64,000 nt of DNA, taken from Streptomyces filipinensis (GTDB taxonomy: Bacteria > Actinomycetota > Actinomycetes > Streptomycetales > Streptomycetaceae). The stretch is from the NCBI RefSeq assembly GCF_014649495.1, contig NZ_BMTD01000031.1, forward strand, positions 1-64,000, written 5' to 3'. The notes under the pieces were generated by a model. It was not told the DNA's origin, searched no databases, and was given only the letters and a program-made list of their open reading frames with translations. Each line of letters opens with the position of its first letter. The stretch's first letter is position 1. Shown here piece by piece: positions 24,849 through 33,841 of this stretch. Made by a program: the position numbers and the translations under genes.

Positions 24849-25972
24849 ACCGCCTCCACGGTCTCCTTCTGCCAGGCCTGCTGGAAGGCGAACCTGGCGG
24901 CCTCCACCTCGTGCCGCTGGTCGGCGTGCAGCACACCGAGCGCGTACGCCGTCGCCGGGGCGATCCGGGGCGTACGGGCGGCCTGGGCCGCCGCCGCTGC
25001 CGCCTCCGAGGCGTCCCGGTGCCGGTTCAGGGCCTGCCCGGCCGCCAACAGGCGTACGTCCACCGGCGCGTTGCCCGCGTGCAGCACCTCCCGGGCGTAC
25101 CGGTGCAGGCGCAGCAGCAGGCGGACCTGGTGCCAGGGGCCGTCCTGGGGGTGGGGGGACGGGTCCGGGGACAGGCCGTGGACGAGGGCCTCCGCGTTGT
25201 ACGGGTGGCCCGCGGTGAGCAGGGGCAGCGCGGCGACGGCGGCGGTCAGCCGTTCCTCCGCGGCGGCTGCCTGCGGGTGCAGGCCGGTGGTGGGGGCGGT
25301 GGGGGTGAGGGGGACCTCGCTGGCGAGTACGGCGACCTTGTCGGCGACGGCGTGGAACCGGCTCGACCCCAGTGCCTGGAGGGCGGTGGAGTGGGCCCTC
25401 GTCCGGGCGAGGGTGAGCTGGCGTTCCAGCAGGGCGCCTGCCTTCGCCGCGCCGACCGTCAGGGTGCCGCGTTCCGCCGTGGGAGCCGGGTCGGCGGGGC
25501 CGCCGGCGTGCACAGGTGCCGCCGCGCGCACCCGGGCCGCCCCGGAGGCGCGACTGCCCGCGGCCGCGGTGACGGCCGCGGGCGCCGCCACCGTCTGGCC
25601 CGGGAACACCAGCGCGCCCGACAGGCGGTGCAGCGCCAGCAACAGCCGCTCCAGACGCGCCCCGTACGCGTGCTCCAGACCCAACGTGCCCGAAAGCCAG
25701 GCCAGTTCGGGACGCATCTCCTCGGACCAGTCCGGGTCCAGGAGGGGGCGGAAGGTGTGCAGGCTGCCGCTGATGCGGCGGGCCGAGCGGCGCAGCAGGC
25801 GGGCCGCGTCGACGGATTCCTCCGCACCGACGGCCGCGTTGCCTCCCGTCTCGCGGTGCAGGCGCAGGGCGCGGAGGAACTCCGTGGCCTGGGCGCGCAG
25901 GTACGCCGCGAGGGCGTCCCCGGTCACCGCCTCGGCCGTGGGGTCCGTCGGGTCAAGGTGTTGCTGTGCCAC
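24845..25972 (-). CDS. CHAD domain protein (polyphosphate-associated)
   Basis: A 375-aa helical protein with a CHAD domain, a fold with conserved His/Arg/Lys surfaces known to bind inorganic polyphosphate. Characteristic segments include VDAARLLRRSARRISGSLHTF near residues 54-74 and basic helices with paired Arg/His later. An Ala/Pro-rich insertion separates two halves of the domain. GTG 25972 overlaps the end of ppk by 20 bases. Its place between ppk and a NUDIX gene supports a role at polyphosphate granules or in controlling polyphosphate. Confidence 0.88.
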   Translation of the reverse strand: MAQQHLDPTDPTAEAVTGDALAAYLRAQATEFLRALRLHRETGGNAAVGAEESVDAARLLRRSARRISGSLHTFRPLLDPDWSEEMRPELAWLSGTLGLEHAYGARLERLLLALHRLSGALVFPGQTVAAPAAVTAAAGSRASGAARVRAAAPVHAGGPADPAPTAERGTLTVGAAKAGALLERQLTLARTRAHSTALQALGSSRFHAVADKVAVLASEVPLTPTAPTTGLHPQAAAAEERLTAAVAALPLLTAGHPYNAEALVHGLSPDPSPHPQDGPWHQVRLLLRLHRYAREVLHAGNAPVDVRLLAAGQALNRHRDASEAAAAAAQAARTPRIAPATAYALGVLHADQRHEVEAARFAFQQAWQKETVEAV

Positions 25973-28187
25973 GCCGGCGCCTCCGGGCGTCTATGAGCAT
26001 CTCCTGGACGTTGCGCAGGGGTTGGCCGTCCGCGTCGACCGCGTGTCGTGTCCACTCGCCGTCGGGGCCGAGGTGCCAGGAGGCGGTCGTGTCGGACATG
26101 CCGGTGTCGAGCAGCCGGTTCAGGGCCGCGCGGTGAGCGGGGTCGACGACCCGCACGAGGGCCTCTATCCGGCGGTCGAGGTTGCGGTGCATCATGTCGG
26201 CGCTGCCGATCCACACCTCGGGCTCGCCGCCGTTGCCGAAGGAGAACAGGCGGGAGTGTTCGAGGAAGCGGCCGAGGATCGAGCGGACCCGGATGTTGTC
26301 GGACAGGCCGGCGACGCCGGGGCGGATCGCGCAGATGCCGCGCACCCACACGTCCACCGGCACGCCCGCCTGGGACGCGCGGTAGAGGGCGTCGATGACC
26401 GCCTCGTCGACTATCGAGTTGACCTTGAGGCGGATGAAGGCCGGACGGCCCGCGCGGTGGTGCTGGACCTCCTTGTCTATCCGCGAGACCAGGCCGTCGC
26501 GCAGGGACTTGGGGGCCACCAGCAGGCGGCGGTAGGTCTCCCGGCGGGAGTAGCCGGACAGGCGGTTGAACAGGTCGGAGAGGTCCGCGCCGACCTGCGG
26601 GTCGGCGGTGAGCAGGCCCAGGTCCTCGTACAGGCGCGCCGTCTTCGGGTGGTAGTTGCCGGTGCCGACGTGGCTGTAGCGGCGCAGGGTCTCGCCCTCC
26701 TGGCGGACCACCAGGGACAGCTTGCAGTGCGTCTTCAGGCCGACGAGGCCGTAGACGACGTGGCAGCCGGCCTCCTCCAGCTTGCGCGCCCACTTGATGT
26801 TGGCGTGCTCGTCGAAGCGGGCCTTGATCTCGACCAGGACGAGGACCTGCTTGCCGGACTCGGCGGCGTCGATGAGCGCGTCGACTATCGGGGAGTCGCC
26901 GGAGGTGCGGTACAGGGTCTGCTTGATCGCGAGGACGTCCGGGTCGGCCGCGGCCTGCTCCAGGAAGGCCTGCACGGAGGTGGAGAAGCTGTCGTACGGG
27001 TGGTGCAGGAGCACGTCGCGGGTGCGCAGGGCGGCGAAGATGTCCGGCGCGGACGCGGACTCGACCTCGGCGAGGTCGCGGTGGGTGCCGGCGACGAACT
27101 TCGGGTACTTCAGCTCCGGCCGGTCGAGGCTGTGGATGCGGAAGAGACCGGTGAGGTCCAGCGGGCCCGGCAGCGGGTACACCTCCGCCTCGCTGATCTT
27201 CAGCTCGCGGACCAGCAGGTCCAGCACCTCGCGGTGGACGGACTCCTCGACCTCCAGGCGGACCGGCGGGCCGAAGCGGCGCCGCATGAGCTCCTTCTCC
27301 AGGGCCTGGAGCAGGTTCTCGGCGTCGTCCTCCTCCACTTCCAGGTCCTCGTTGCGGGTGAGGCGGAAGGTGTGGTGCTCCAGCACCTCCATGCCCGGGA
27401 ACAGCTCCTCCAGGTGCGCGGCGATGACGTCCTCGATGGGGACGTACCGGCCGGGGCTGCTCTCCAGGAAGCGGGACAGCAGCGGCGGCACCTTGACGCG
27501 CGCGAAGTGCCGGTGGCCGCTGACCGGGTTGCGTACGACGACGGCCAGGTTCAGGGAGAGGCCGGAGATGTACGGGAAGGGGTGGGCGGGGTCGACGGCC
27601 AGCGGGGTCAGGACCGGGAAGATCTGGTGCCGGAAGAGCGTGAACAGGCGGGCCTGCTCCTTGTCGGTCAGCTCGCTCCAGCGCACCAGGTGGATGCCCT
27701 CCTCCGCCAGCGCGGGGGCGACGTCCTCGTGGTAGCAGGCGGCGTGCCGGGCCATGAGCTCGCGGGAGCGGGCCCAGATCATCTCCAGCACCTCGCGCGG
27801 CTGCAGCCCGGAGGCGGACCGGGTCGCCACGCCGGTGGCGATACGCCGCTTCAGGCCGGCCACCCGGACCATGAAGAACTCGTCCAGATTGCTGGCGAAG
27901 ATCGCGAGGAAGTTCGCCCGCTCCAGCAGCGGGGTGTTCGGGTCCTCGGCGAGCTCCAGGACGCGCTCGTTGAAGGCGAGCCAGCTGCGTTCGCGGTCGA
28001 GGAACCGGCCCTGCGGCAACGGTGTGCCGTCGGCCTGCGACTCTTCGTAAGCGTCGAGGTCGGCATCGATGTCGGGTTCCAGGTCGGAGACGGTCGCGGA
28101 CACCGTGTGCGGGCGGTGCGCGGCGATGGAGCCCACGGAGGGCTGGACGTGCTGGACCTCTGCTGCCTGGGTGTCTTGCTGACTCAT
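25953..28187 (-). CDS. ppk: Polyphosphate kinase PPK1
   Basis: A 744-aa enzyme that reversibly transfers the terminal phosphate of ATP onto polyphosphate. The N-domain contains FLDRERSWLAFNERVLELA; the catalytic region has the phospho-acceptor His in YSHVGTGNYHPKTARLYED. A second conserved His region, GLKTHCKLSLV, precedes it. Length is as expected for PPK1 plus a 50-residue N-terminal extension. ATG 28187 is preferred because GGAAG lies 9 bases upstream; starts at 28208 and 28310 are possible. First gene of ppk-CHAD-nudix. I could not find a clear PHO box upstream. Confidence 0.95.
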   Translation of the reverse strand: MSQQDTQAAEVQHVQPSVGSIAAHRPHTVSATVSDLEPDIDADLDAYEESQADGTPLPQGRFLDRERSWLAFNERVLELAEDPNTPLLERANFLAIFASNLDEFFMVRVAGLKRRIATGVATRSASGLQPREVLEMIWARSRELMARHAACYHEDVAPALAEEGIHLVRWSELTDKEQARLFTLFRHQIFPVLTPLAVDPAHPFPYISGLSLNLAVVVRNPVSGHRHFARVKVPPLLSRFLESSPGRYVPIEDVIAAHLEELFPGMEVLEHHTFRLTRNEDLEVEEDDAENLLQALEKELMRRRFGPPVRLEVEESVHREVLDLLVRELKISEAEVYPLPGPLDLTGLFRIHSLDRPELKYPKFVAGTHRDLAEVESASAPDIFAALRTRDVLLHHPYDSFSTSVQAFLEQAAADPDVLAIKQTLYRTSGDSPIVDALIDAAESGKQVLVLVEIKARFDEHANIKWARKLEEAGCHVVYGLVGLKTHCKLSLVVRQEGETLRRYSHVGTGNYHPKTARLYEDLGLLTADPQVGADLSDLFNRLSGYSRRETYRRLLVAPKSLRDGLVSRIDKEVQHHRAGRPAFIRLKVNSIVDEAVIDALYRASQAGVPVDVWVRGICAIRPGVAGLSDNIRVRSILGRFLEHSRLFSFGNGGEPEVWIGSADMMHRNLDRRIEALVRVVDPAHRAALNRLLDTGMSDTTASWHLGPDGEWTRHAVDADGQPLRNVQEMLIDARRRRRGTATP

Positions 28188-28498
28188 GAACCCATTCTTC
28201 CGCGCCATGGGCGAGACGGGCGCGTCGGAACGTGCGGGTGGGAGCGTCACGGCCCCGTTCCCCGCGGGCCCCTCGGGGGGCGGCGAAGGCTCTGGCACGG
28301 CGGGCTTCATTCGCCGAGCGTCGCAAGCTTGGCTGAATCAATGGTTACGGAGACATGACGTGCGGGATAGCGGGGGGCGGCTCCGGGGGGTCCTGGTCAT
28401 GATCGTGACGGTTTGCCCCCGCGGATTACGCCCTTCGCGGGAGGCGCCCCGCCGCTCCGCCGGCCCGGCGCCGGTGCTGGTCTCGGTGCGGTACGTGC
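28188..28498. other. Intergenic region between ppk and mshD
   Basis: A 311-base gap holding the ppk promoter area and the 3' flank of mshD. Apart from a short duplication at 28479-28524, no gene, clear PHO box or terminator is seen. Confidence 0.6.
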
Positions 28499-28524
28499 TC
28501 AGGTCTCGGTGCGGTACATCAGGT
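28479..28524. repeat. 23-bp duplication at the 3' end of mshD
   Basis: Two adjacent 23-base units start with the identical 16-mer GGTCTCGGTGCGGTAC (28479-28494 and 28502-28517). The second encodes the last codons of mshD on the minus strand; the first lies just past the stop codon. Confidence 0.85.
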
Positions 28525-29425
28525 CCGTCTCGTACGTGCTGAAGCCCAGCCGCTCGTACACCGAGACCGCCGCCTGGTTGTCGGCGTCGACGTAGAGCAT
28601 CGCGGTCGGCAGCTGCTGGGCGGCCAGGTGGCGCAGGCCGATCGTGGTGAGCGCCTTGCCGAGCCCGCCGCCCTGTTCGCCGGGGCGGACCCCGAGGACG
28701 TACACCTCGCCGAGGCCCTCCTCCGCGTGCACCTTCGTCCAGTGAAAGCCGATCAACTCCCCGCGTCGCTCGGCGAGGAAGAACCCGGCCGGGTCGAACC
28801 ACGGTTCGGCCTTGCGGTCGTCGAGGTCGCGCTGGGTCAGCGAGCCCTGCTCGGGGTGGTGGGCGAAGGCGGCCGCGTTGACCTCAAGCCAGGGCGCGTC
28901 GTCCTTGCCGGGCACGAAGGCGCGTACGCTCACGCCCTCCGGCAGCACCGGCTCGGGCAGCGCCAGGTCGGTCAACGGCCGCCGCATCTGGCGCAGTTCA
29001 CGGAACAGGGTCAGGCCGAGCACCTGGGCGAGATGCCGGGCGGCGGAGTGTCCGCCGTGCGCCCACACCCGCAGACGCTTGCCGGAGGCGGCGAGCAGCG
29101 CCGAGCCGAGGGCCCGGCCGTGCCCGTGCCCGCGGTGCGCGGGGTGGACGACGAGTTCCGCGGCCGGCGCCTCCACCGGGTCGGTGTCCTCCAGCTGGGC
29201 GTAGCCGACGAGTTCGCCGTCGAGGTGCAGCAGCAGATGCGAGACGCCCTCGCGGGCACCTCCGCGCAACTGCAGCCGGCCCTGCTCGGACACCGGCTGC
29301 TGCCCGTCGATCCGGGCGGCCTCGGTGAGCAAGGCCAGCACGGCCTCGGCCTGTTCCGGGGTGAGCGCGGAATGGGTGTCGATGGAGCGGGCGGTTGCGG
29401 GGCGTGCGGTGTCGTCGCTGCTCAT
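28499..29425 (-). CDS. mshD: Mycothiol synthase MshD
   Basis: A 308-aa acetyltransferase performing the last step of mycothiol synthesis, acetylation of Cys-GlcN-Ins with acetyl-CoA. Two GNAT domains in tandem are visible. The first has VVHPAHRGHGHGRALGSALL and the second has VLGVRPGEQGGGLGKALTTIGL followed by LYVDADNQAAVSVYERLGF, both acetyl-CoA loops. Duplicated GNAT architecture and length match MshD. The ATG at 29425 lacks a strong ribosome binding site. It is transcribed alone. Confidence 0.93.
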   Translation of the reverse strand: MSSDDTARPATARSIDTHSALTPEQAEAVLALLTEAARIDGQQPVSEQGRLQLRGGAREGVSHLLLHLDGELVGYAQLEDTDPVEAPAAELVVHPAHRGHGHGRALGSALLAASGKRLRVWAHGGHSAARHLAQVLGLTLFRELRQMRRPLTDLALPEPVLPEGVSVRAFVPGKDDAPWLEVNAAAFAHHPEQGSLTQRDLDDRKAEPWFDPAGFFLAERRGELIGFHWTKVHAEEGLGEVYVLGVRPGEQGGGLGKALTTIGLRHLAAQQLPTAMLYVDADNQAAVSVYERLGFSTYETDLMYRTET

Positions 29426-29534
29426 GCGTAGAGGGTACGGCAGGCACCCGGTAATTCAGGGCCCGCGGGAATTGTCATTTCCTGGCTTTGGAATGCCGTA
29501 ATGCTTTCCGTGCCGGAATTCTGGCGGCTTTGTT

Positions 29535-29972
29535 TCAGGGTGCGGTCGACGGGCCGTGGTCCGCGTGGTCGTCCTCCGCGTTGCGGGCCATGCGCTCCAG
29601 GACCTGGACGGCGGTGCGGTACTCGTCCGGCCGGATGCCGGTCATGGACCGCTCGCGGAACGCCGCCACGCGCTCGGTGACGGCGGCCAGGCGGCGGTGG
29701 CCGTCGGGGGTGAGGGCCAGGCGGTGCGGTGCGGGGCGGGCCGCCCAGCCGCCGGCGAGCACGGCGTCGACCGAGGCGCCCAGGGTGCGGACGTCCGCGT
29801 GGGCGGCGAGCGCCGACAGGACGTCGGCGTCGCCGGCCTCGGGCGCGGCGTCGACGAGGACGTTGAGGACCTGCCAGTCGAGGCGGGTGAGGCCGAACTC
29901 GGACAGGACGCCGTTCATCGCGCGGGTGAGGGCCTTGTCGGTGCGGTTGAGCCAGTGGCCGATGGGCTTCAT
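29535..29972 (-). CDS. MarR family regulator
   Basis: A 145-aa winged-helix protein. The N-terminal helix (LNRTDKALTRAMNGVL) and the FGLTRLDWQVLNVLVDA segment fit the MarR dimerisation and HTH regions, with a shortened wing. It is co-transcribed with the NmrA-like gene (ATGA overlap) and therefore sits in the operon controlled from the palindrome at 30891. It may add a second input or act elsewhere. Confidence 0.75.
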   Translation of the reverse strand: MKPIGHWLNRTDKALTRAMNGVLSEFGLTRLDWQVLNVLVDAAPEAGDADVLSALAAHADVRTLGASVDAVLAGGWAARPAPHRLALTPDGHRRLAAVTERVAAFRERSMTGIRPDEYRTAVQVLERMARNAEDDHADHGPSTAP

Positions 29973-30859
29973 ACGGGGGTCCCCTCGGTGTGCGGTGTGT
30001 CCAGCAGGGCGGTCCAGTCCTGGGCGGCGGCCCAGTCGGTGAAGGAGTGCCAGGCGATCTCGGGGTGGGCGCGGCGCAGGGCGGCGGTGTCGACGTCGAG
30101 ACCGGTGGTGGTGAAGTACGCGAACATGGCCGCGAGGTCCGCGGATCGGGTGCGGACGTGGTCGAGGGCGACCTCGTGGTGCCGGACCGGGCGGCCGGTG
30201 GCCGCGGTCAGGGCGGCGGCGATCTGCTCCGGGGTGCGGGTGTCGGAGGCGATGTCGATCCGGCGGCCGGTGAACTGGGCCCGGCGCGCGAGGGTCAGCG
30301 CGGAGAACGCGCCGATGTCGGCGGCGGGGATGAGGGCGAAGGGCCGGCCGGCGGGCATGGGCCAGCCGAAGACGCCGTCGCGCAGTCCGGACAGGGTCCA
30401 GCCGCCGGTGTAGTTGTCCATGAACGCGGCCGGGGCGATCACCGTCCAGGGCACGCCGCAGGCGCGCAGGTACTGCTCGACCTGGTGCTTGCTGTCGTAG
30501 TGCGGGATGCCGGTGGCGCGGTCGGCGTGCGCGGCGGTGGTGAGGACGACGTGCCCGAGGCGGGCGGCCGCCGCGGCGTCGACGAGGGTCCTGCCCTGCC
30601 GGATCTCGGTGGCGGTGTCGGTGCCGAAGGGGGTGGTGACCGCGAAGAGCGCGTCCGCGCCGGCGAGCGCCGCGTCGAGCGAGGCGCGGTCGTCGAAGTC
30701 GGCGCGGCGGATCTCGGCGCCGACGGTGCGCAGGGCCTGGGCGGCCGGGGCGTGCGGGTGGCGGGTCAGGGCGCGGACGCGGTGGCCGGCGGCCAGCAGG
30801 GCGCGGGCGGTGGCTCCGCCCTGGGCGCCGGTGGCGCCGGTGACGGCGACGGTGAGCAT
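29969..30859 (-). CDS. NmrA-like NAD(P)-binding protein
   Basis: A 296-aa Rossmann-fold protein of the NmrA/quinone oxidoreductase-like atypical SDR family. The dinucleotide-binding motif GATGAQGG is at residues 8-15; the catalytic YxxxK appears as YDSKHQVEQYL. Such proteins either sense the NAD(P)H state or reduce quinones. It is the first gene of an operon with a MarR-type gene, divergent from a second MarR regulator. The spacing and palindrome indicate repression relieved by an inducer. The substrate is unknown. Confidence 0.85.
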   Translation of the reverse strand: MLTVAVTGATGAQGGATARALLAAGHRVRALTRHPHAPAAQALRTVGAEIRRADFDDRASLDAALAGADALFAVTTPFGTDTATEIRQGRTLVDAAAAARLGHVVLTTAAHADRATGIPHYDSKHQVEQYLRACGVPWTVIAPAAFMDNYTGGWTLSGLRDGVFGWPMPAGRPFALIPAADIGAFSALTLARRAQFTGRRIDIASDTRTPEQIAAALTAATGRPVRHHEVALDHVRTRSADLAAMFAYFTTTGLDVDTAALRRAHPEIAWHSFTDWAAAQDWTALLDTPHTEGTPV

Positions 30860-30890
30860 GGGTGTCCCCCGGTGGATAGGATGGCGTTGT

Positions 30891-30919
30891 CTGCGTGACG
30901 CATTAGCTGCGTCACGCAG
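30891..30919. promoter_or_regulatory. Perfect 12-bp inverted-repeat operator between NmrA-like and MarR genes
   Basis: CTGCGTGACGCA (30891-30902) is followed by a 5-base spacer and its exact reverse complement (30908-30919). It lies 32 bases from the NmrA-like start and 55 bases from the MarR start, so one bound dimer would block both divergent promoters. Symmetry and size fit a MarR-family dimer site. Confidence 0.85.
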
Positions 30920-30973
30920 GAGATAGTAGCGGAGTTTCGCTGCGCCGCGCAGTGAATTGGGAGGCGAGCCACC

Positions 30974-31453
30974 GTGACGGACCCGAACCGGGACCGGCTG
31001 TACGAGGAGTTGGCGACCGAGTCACGCCGCTACCTGGCGGCGTATGTGCTGTTCAACCAGGCCGTCGCCGACCATCTCGGCCTGCACCCGACCGATGTGC
31101 AGGCCCTGAGCCTGCTGACGGCCGAGCCGGAGCCGCTCACGGTCCGGCAGATCGCCGACATGACCGGCCTCACCACGGGCTCGGCCACCCGGCTGGTGGA
31201 CCGGCTCGAACGCGGCGGCTATGTGGCCCGCACCCCCGACCGGCAGGACCGGCGCCGGGTCCTGGTCACCCCGGTGCCGCAGCGCGTCGCCCGGGTCACC
31301 GCCGTCTGGGACGAACTGGGCCGGACCTGGCAGACCCTCTTCGACGACCACAGCGAGGACGAGCTGAGGGTGATCACCCGCCACATGCGCCGCGCGAACG
31401 ACCTCAGCCACACCCAGATCCAACGCCTGCGCGCCCTGCCGAAGAAGGACTGA
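30974..31453 (+). CDS. MarR family transcriptional regulator
   Basis: A 159-aa canonical MarR protein. A dimerisation helix at the N-terminus is followed by the winged HTH (LTVRQIADMTGLTTGSATRLVDRLERGGYVART), the wing (PDRQDRRRVLVTP, with the family DxRxxR-type motif) and a long C-terminal helix. No Cys is present in the HTH, so direct thiol sensing is unlikely. GTG 30974 lies 54 bases after the palindrome that it most likely binds. It converges on the histidine kinase gene. Confidence 0.9.
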   Translation: MTDPNRDRLYEELATESRRYLAAYVLFNQAVADHLGLHPTDVQALSLLTAEPEPLTVRQIADMTGLTTGSATRLVDRLERGGYVARTPDRQDRRRVLVTPVPQRVARVTAVWDELGRTWQTLFDDHSEDELRVITRHMRRANDLSHTQIQRLRALPKKD

Positions 31454-31484
31454 GCCGCCGCCGTACCCGGTCGGCCCGGTCCGG

Positions 31485-33002
31485 TCAGCCCGGCAGGTCC
31501 GCGGCGTCGGCCGGGGCGCCGGGTGTGTCCAGGCCGACCAGGGTGCCCGGGGTGCCGGGGGCGTCCGGAGGGGGTGTCGGGGCGCCCGGGAGCGTCAGGA
31601 CCGCCGTGGTGCCGCCGCCCTCGGCCCGGGCCAGGGCGACCTGGCCGCCCGCCCGCTCGACCGTGCGGGCCACGATGGACAGGCCGAGGCCCGAACCGGG
31701 CAGGGCGCGGGCGCTGGGGGAGCGCCAGAACCGGTCGAAGACGTGCGGGAGTTCGTCCTCGGCGATGCCGGGACCGTGGTCGCGGACCGTGAGGACGCCC
31801 CCGGCCAGCCGCACCTCGATCGTGCCGCCCACCGGACTGAACTTCACCGCGTTGTCGAGGACGTTGACGACCGCCCGCTCCAGCGCGGAGGGCTCCGCCC
31901 GGACGTACCAGGGCTCCAGGTCCGCCGTGATCGTCAGCTCCGGCCCGCGCAGGCGGGCCCGGCGCAGGGCCGCCTCGACCGCGTCCCGGAACGACACCAC
32001 CTGCACGCGCTCGCCGCGCTGCCCCTCCGAGCGGGACAGTTCCTGCAGGTCACCGATGAGCGCGGCCAGTTCGGTCATCTGCGCCTTCACCGAGGCGAGC
32101 AGGGCCCTGCGGTCCTCGGGCGGAAGCGGACGGCCCGTCTCCTCGCTGCGGGTGAGCAGTTCGATGTTCGTGCGCAACGACGTGAGGGGCGTACGCAGTT
32201 CATGGCCGGCGTCGGCGATCAGCTGCTGCTGGAGGTCGCGGGAGCTGGCCAGCGAGGCGGTCATGGAGTTGAAGGACCGGGAGAGCCGGGCGACCTCGTC
32301 CTCGCTGTCGTCCTCCACCGGGATGCGTACGGTCAGGTCCTCGGTCCGGGCCACGTGCTCCACGGCCTCGGTCAGCTTGTCCACGGGGCGCAGGCCCGCA
32401 CGGGCGACGGCGAGGCCCGCGGCGCCGGCGCCGACGACCCCCACGCCGGAGACGAGAAGGAGGATGAGCGCGAGGTCGTTGAGGGTCTTCTCGGTGTTCT
32501 CCAGCGGGACGGCGGTCATCCAGGCGGCACCGGGATAGGACGCGGGCCCGTTGTCGGTCATGACCACGAGCGGCATGGTGAGCACCCGCAGGGAGTGGCC
32601 CTCGGCGTCCGTGCCGTTGCGGAGGATGCCGCCCTGGCTGGTGTCGCGTCCGACGATCACCCGGTCGGCCGGGGTGGTCCTCACCACGCCCGCGGATTCG
32701 GGCCAGACGCACGGGGTGCCGTCCGCCTTGACCAGCTGGGAGTAGGCGCGCGGGCCGTTGTACACCGTCTCCGTCGGCTTCTGCGGGCACGCCGTCAGCA
32801 GGTCGAGCACCCTCCCGGACGGCACGGCGTGCTGCGAGGTGTTCTCCAGGTCCCGGTCGACCAGGTCGTACATCTTCCGCTGCACGATGAACCACGCGGT
32901 CATCGACACCGCCGCCACCGCGAACGCCACAGCGGCCGCGACCAGCATCGCCAGCCGGGCCCGGATGGGCAGCGCCCGGCAGCGCCGCACCAGCTTGTTC
33001 AC
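31485..33002 (-). CDS. Membrane sensor histidine kinase (MprB-like)
   Basis: A 505-aa sensor kinase. One helix at residues 15-38, an extracytoplasmic sensor domain of about 130 residues and a second helix lead into a HAMP domain. The kinase core has the phospho-accepting H-box DAGHELRTPLTSL, N-box VVNVLDNAVKFSP and G boxes DHGPGIAED and GSGLGLSIV. A Pro/Gly-rich tail ends the protein. GTG 33002 overlaps the regulator stop by 4 bases. With the response regulator and the nearby HtrA-like protease it resembles the envelope-stress MprAB-PepD group of actinobacteria (inference). Confidence 0.92.
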   Translation of the reverse strand: MNKLVRRCRALPIRARLAMLVAAAVAFAVAAVSMTAWFIVQRKMYDLVDRDLENTSQHAVPSGRVLDLLTACPQKPTETVYNGPRAYSQLVKADGTPCVWPESAGVVRTTPADRVIVGRDTSQGGILRNGTDAEGHSLRVLTMPLVVMTDNGPASYPGAAWMTAVPLENTEKTLNDLALILLLVSGVGVVGAGAAGLAVARAGLRPVDKLTEAVEHVARTEDLTVRIPVEDDSEDEVARLSRSFNSMTASLASSRDLQQQLIADAGHELRTPLTSLRTNIELLTRSEETGRPLPPEDRRALLASVKAQMTELAALIGDLQELSRSEGQRGERVQVVSFRDAVEAALRRARLRGPELTITADLEPWYVRAEPSALERAVVNVLDNAVKFSPVGGTIEVRLAGGVLTVRDHGPGIAEDELPHVFDRFWRSPSARALPGSGLGLSIVARTVERAGGQVALARAEGGGTTAVLTLPGAPTPPPDAPGTPGTLVGLDTPGAPADAADLPG

Positions 33003-33733
33003 TCCGCGCCGCCCTGGCGCAGCACGTACCCGACGCCCCGCACCGTGTGCACGAGGCGCGGCTCGCCGCCGGCCTCGGTCTTGCGCCGCAGGTACATGAC
33101 GTAGACGTCGAGCGAGTTGGAGGAGGGCTCGAAGTCGAAGCCCCAGACGGCCTTCAGGATCTGCTCGCGGGTGAGGACCTGGCGCGGGTGGGCCATGAAC
33201 ATCTCCAGCAGCGTGAATTCCGTGCGGGTCAGCTCGACCCGGCGCCCGCCCCGGGTCACCTCGCGGGTCGCCAGGTCCATCCGCAGGTCGGCGAAGGTGA
33301 GGGCCTCGTCCTCCTGGGCCTGGGCCGACACGGCGGCCGCGTAGGAGCTGCGCCGCAGCAGCGCGCGGATACGGGCGAACAGCTCGTCCAGCTCGAAGGG
33401 CTTGACCAGGTAGTCGTCGGCGCCCGCGTCCAGCCCGGTCACCCGGTCGCCCACCGTGTCGCGGGCCGTGAGCATCAGGATCGGGGTGGTGTCGCCGGCC
33501 CCGCGGATGCGGCGGGCCGCCGTGAGGCCGTCCATGCGGGGCATCTGGATGTCGAGGACGACCAGGTCGGGCCGGTAGGCGGTCGCCTTCTCCAGCGCGT
33601 CCGCGCCGTCGACGGCCACCTCCGTGTCGTACCCGTCGAACGCGAGGCTGCGCTGCAGCGCCTCGCGTACGGCCGGCTCGTCGTCGACGATCAGGATGCG
33701 CTGGGGTTCACGGTCGCCTTCGGCGGGGCTCAT
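32999..33733 (-). CDS. OmpR-family response regulator (MprA-like)
   Basis: A 244-aa DNA-binding regulator. The receiver domain holds the acidic pocket (VDDEP), phospho-acceptor Asp in VVLDIQMPRMDG and Lys in LVKPFELDEL. The winged-helix C-terminal domain has LTRTEFTLLEMFM, the recognition helix SLDVYVMYLRRK and the GYVLR wing. ATG 33733. Operon with the kinase. Confidence 0.93.
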   Translation of the reverse strand: MSPAEGDREPQRILIVDDEPAVREALQRSLAFDGYDTEVAVDGADALEKATAYRPDLVVLDIQMPRMDGLTAARRIRGAGDTTPILMLTARDTVGDRVTGLDAGADDYLVKPFELDELFARIRALLRRSSYAAAVSAQAQEDEALTFADLRMDLATREVTRGGRRVELTRTEFTLLEMFMAHPRQVLTREQILKAVWGFDFEPSSNSLDVYVMYLRRKTEAGGEPRLVHTVRGVGYVLRQGGAE

Positions 33734-33841
33734 CGCTCGCGATTCCTCGGGGTGCGGTGGACGGGGTGAACGGGGCTGAGGGATGAAACGGACGTCTCTC
33801 AGCCTGCCACGGCCGGCGGGCCGGGCGGCACACCGCCGGGT

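Noticed and set aside
28188..28360. PHO box upstream of ppk
   Set aside because: No 11-base-spaced GTTCACC-type direct repeats could be found, although ppk is under PhoP control in other Streptomyces.
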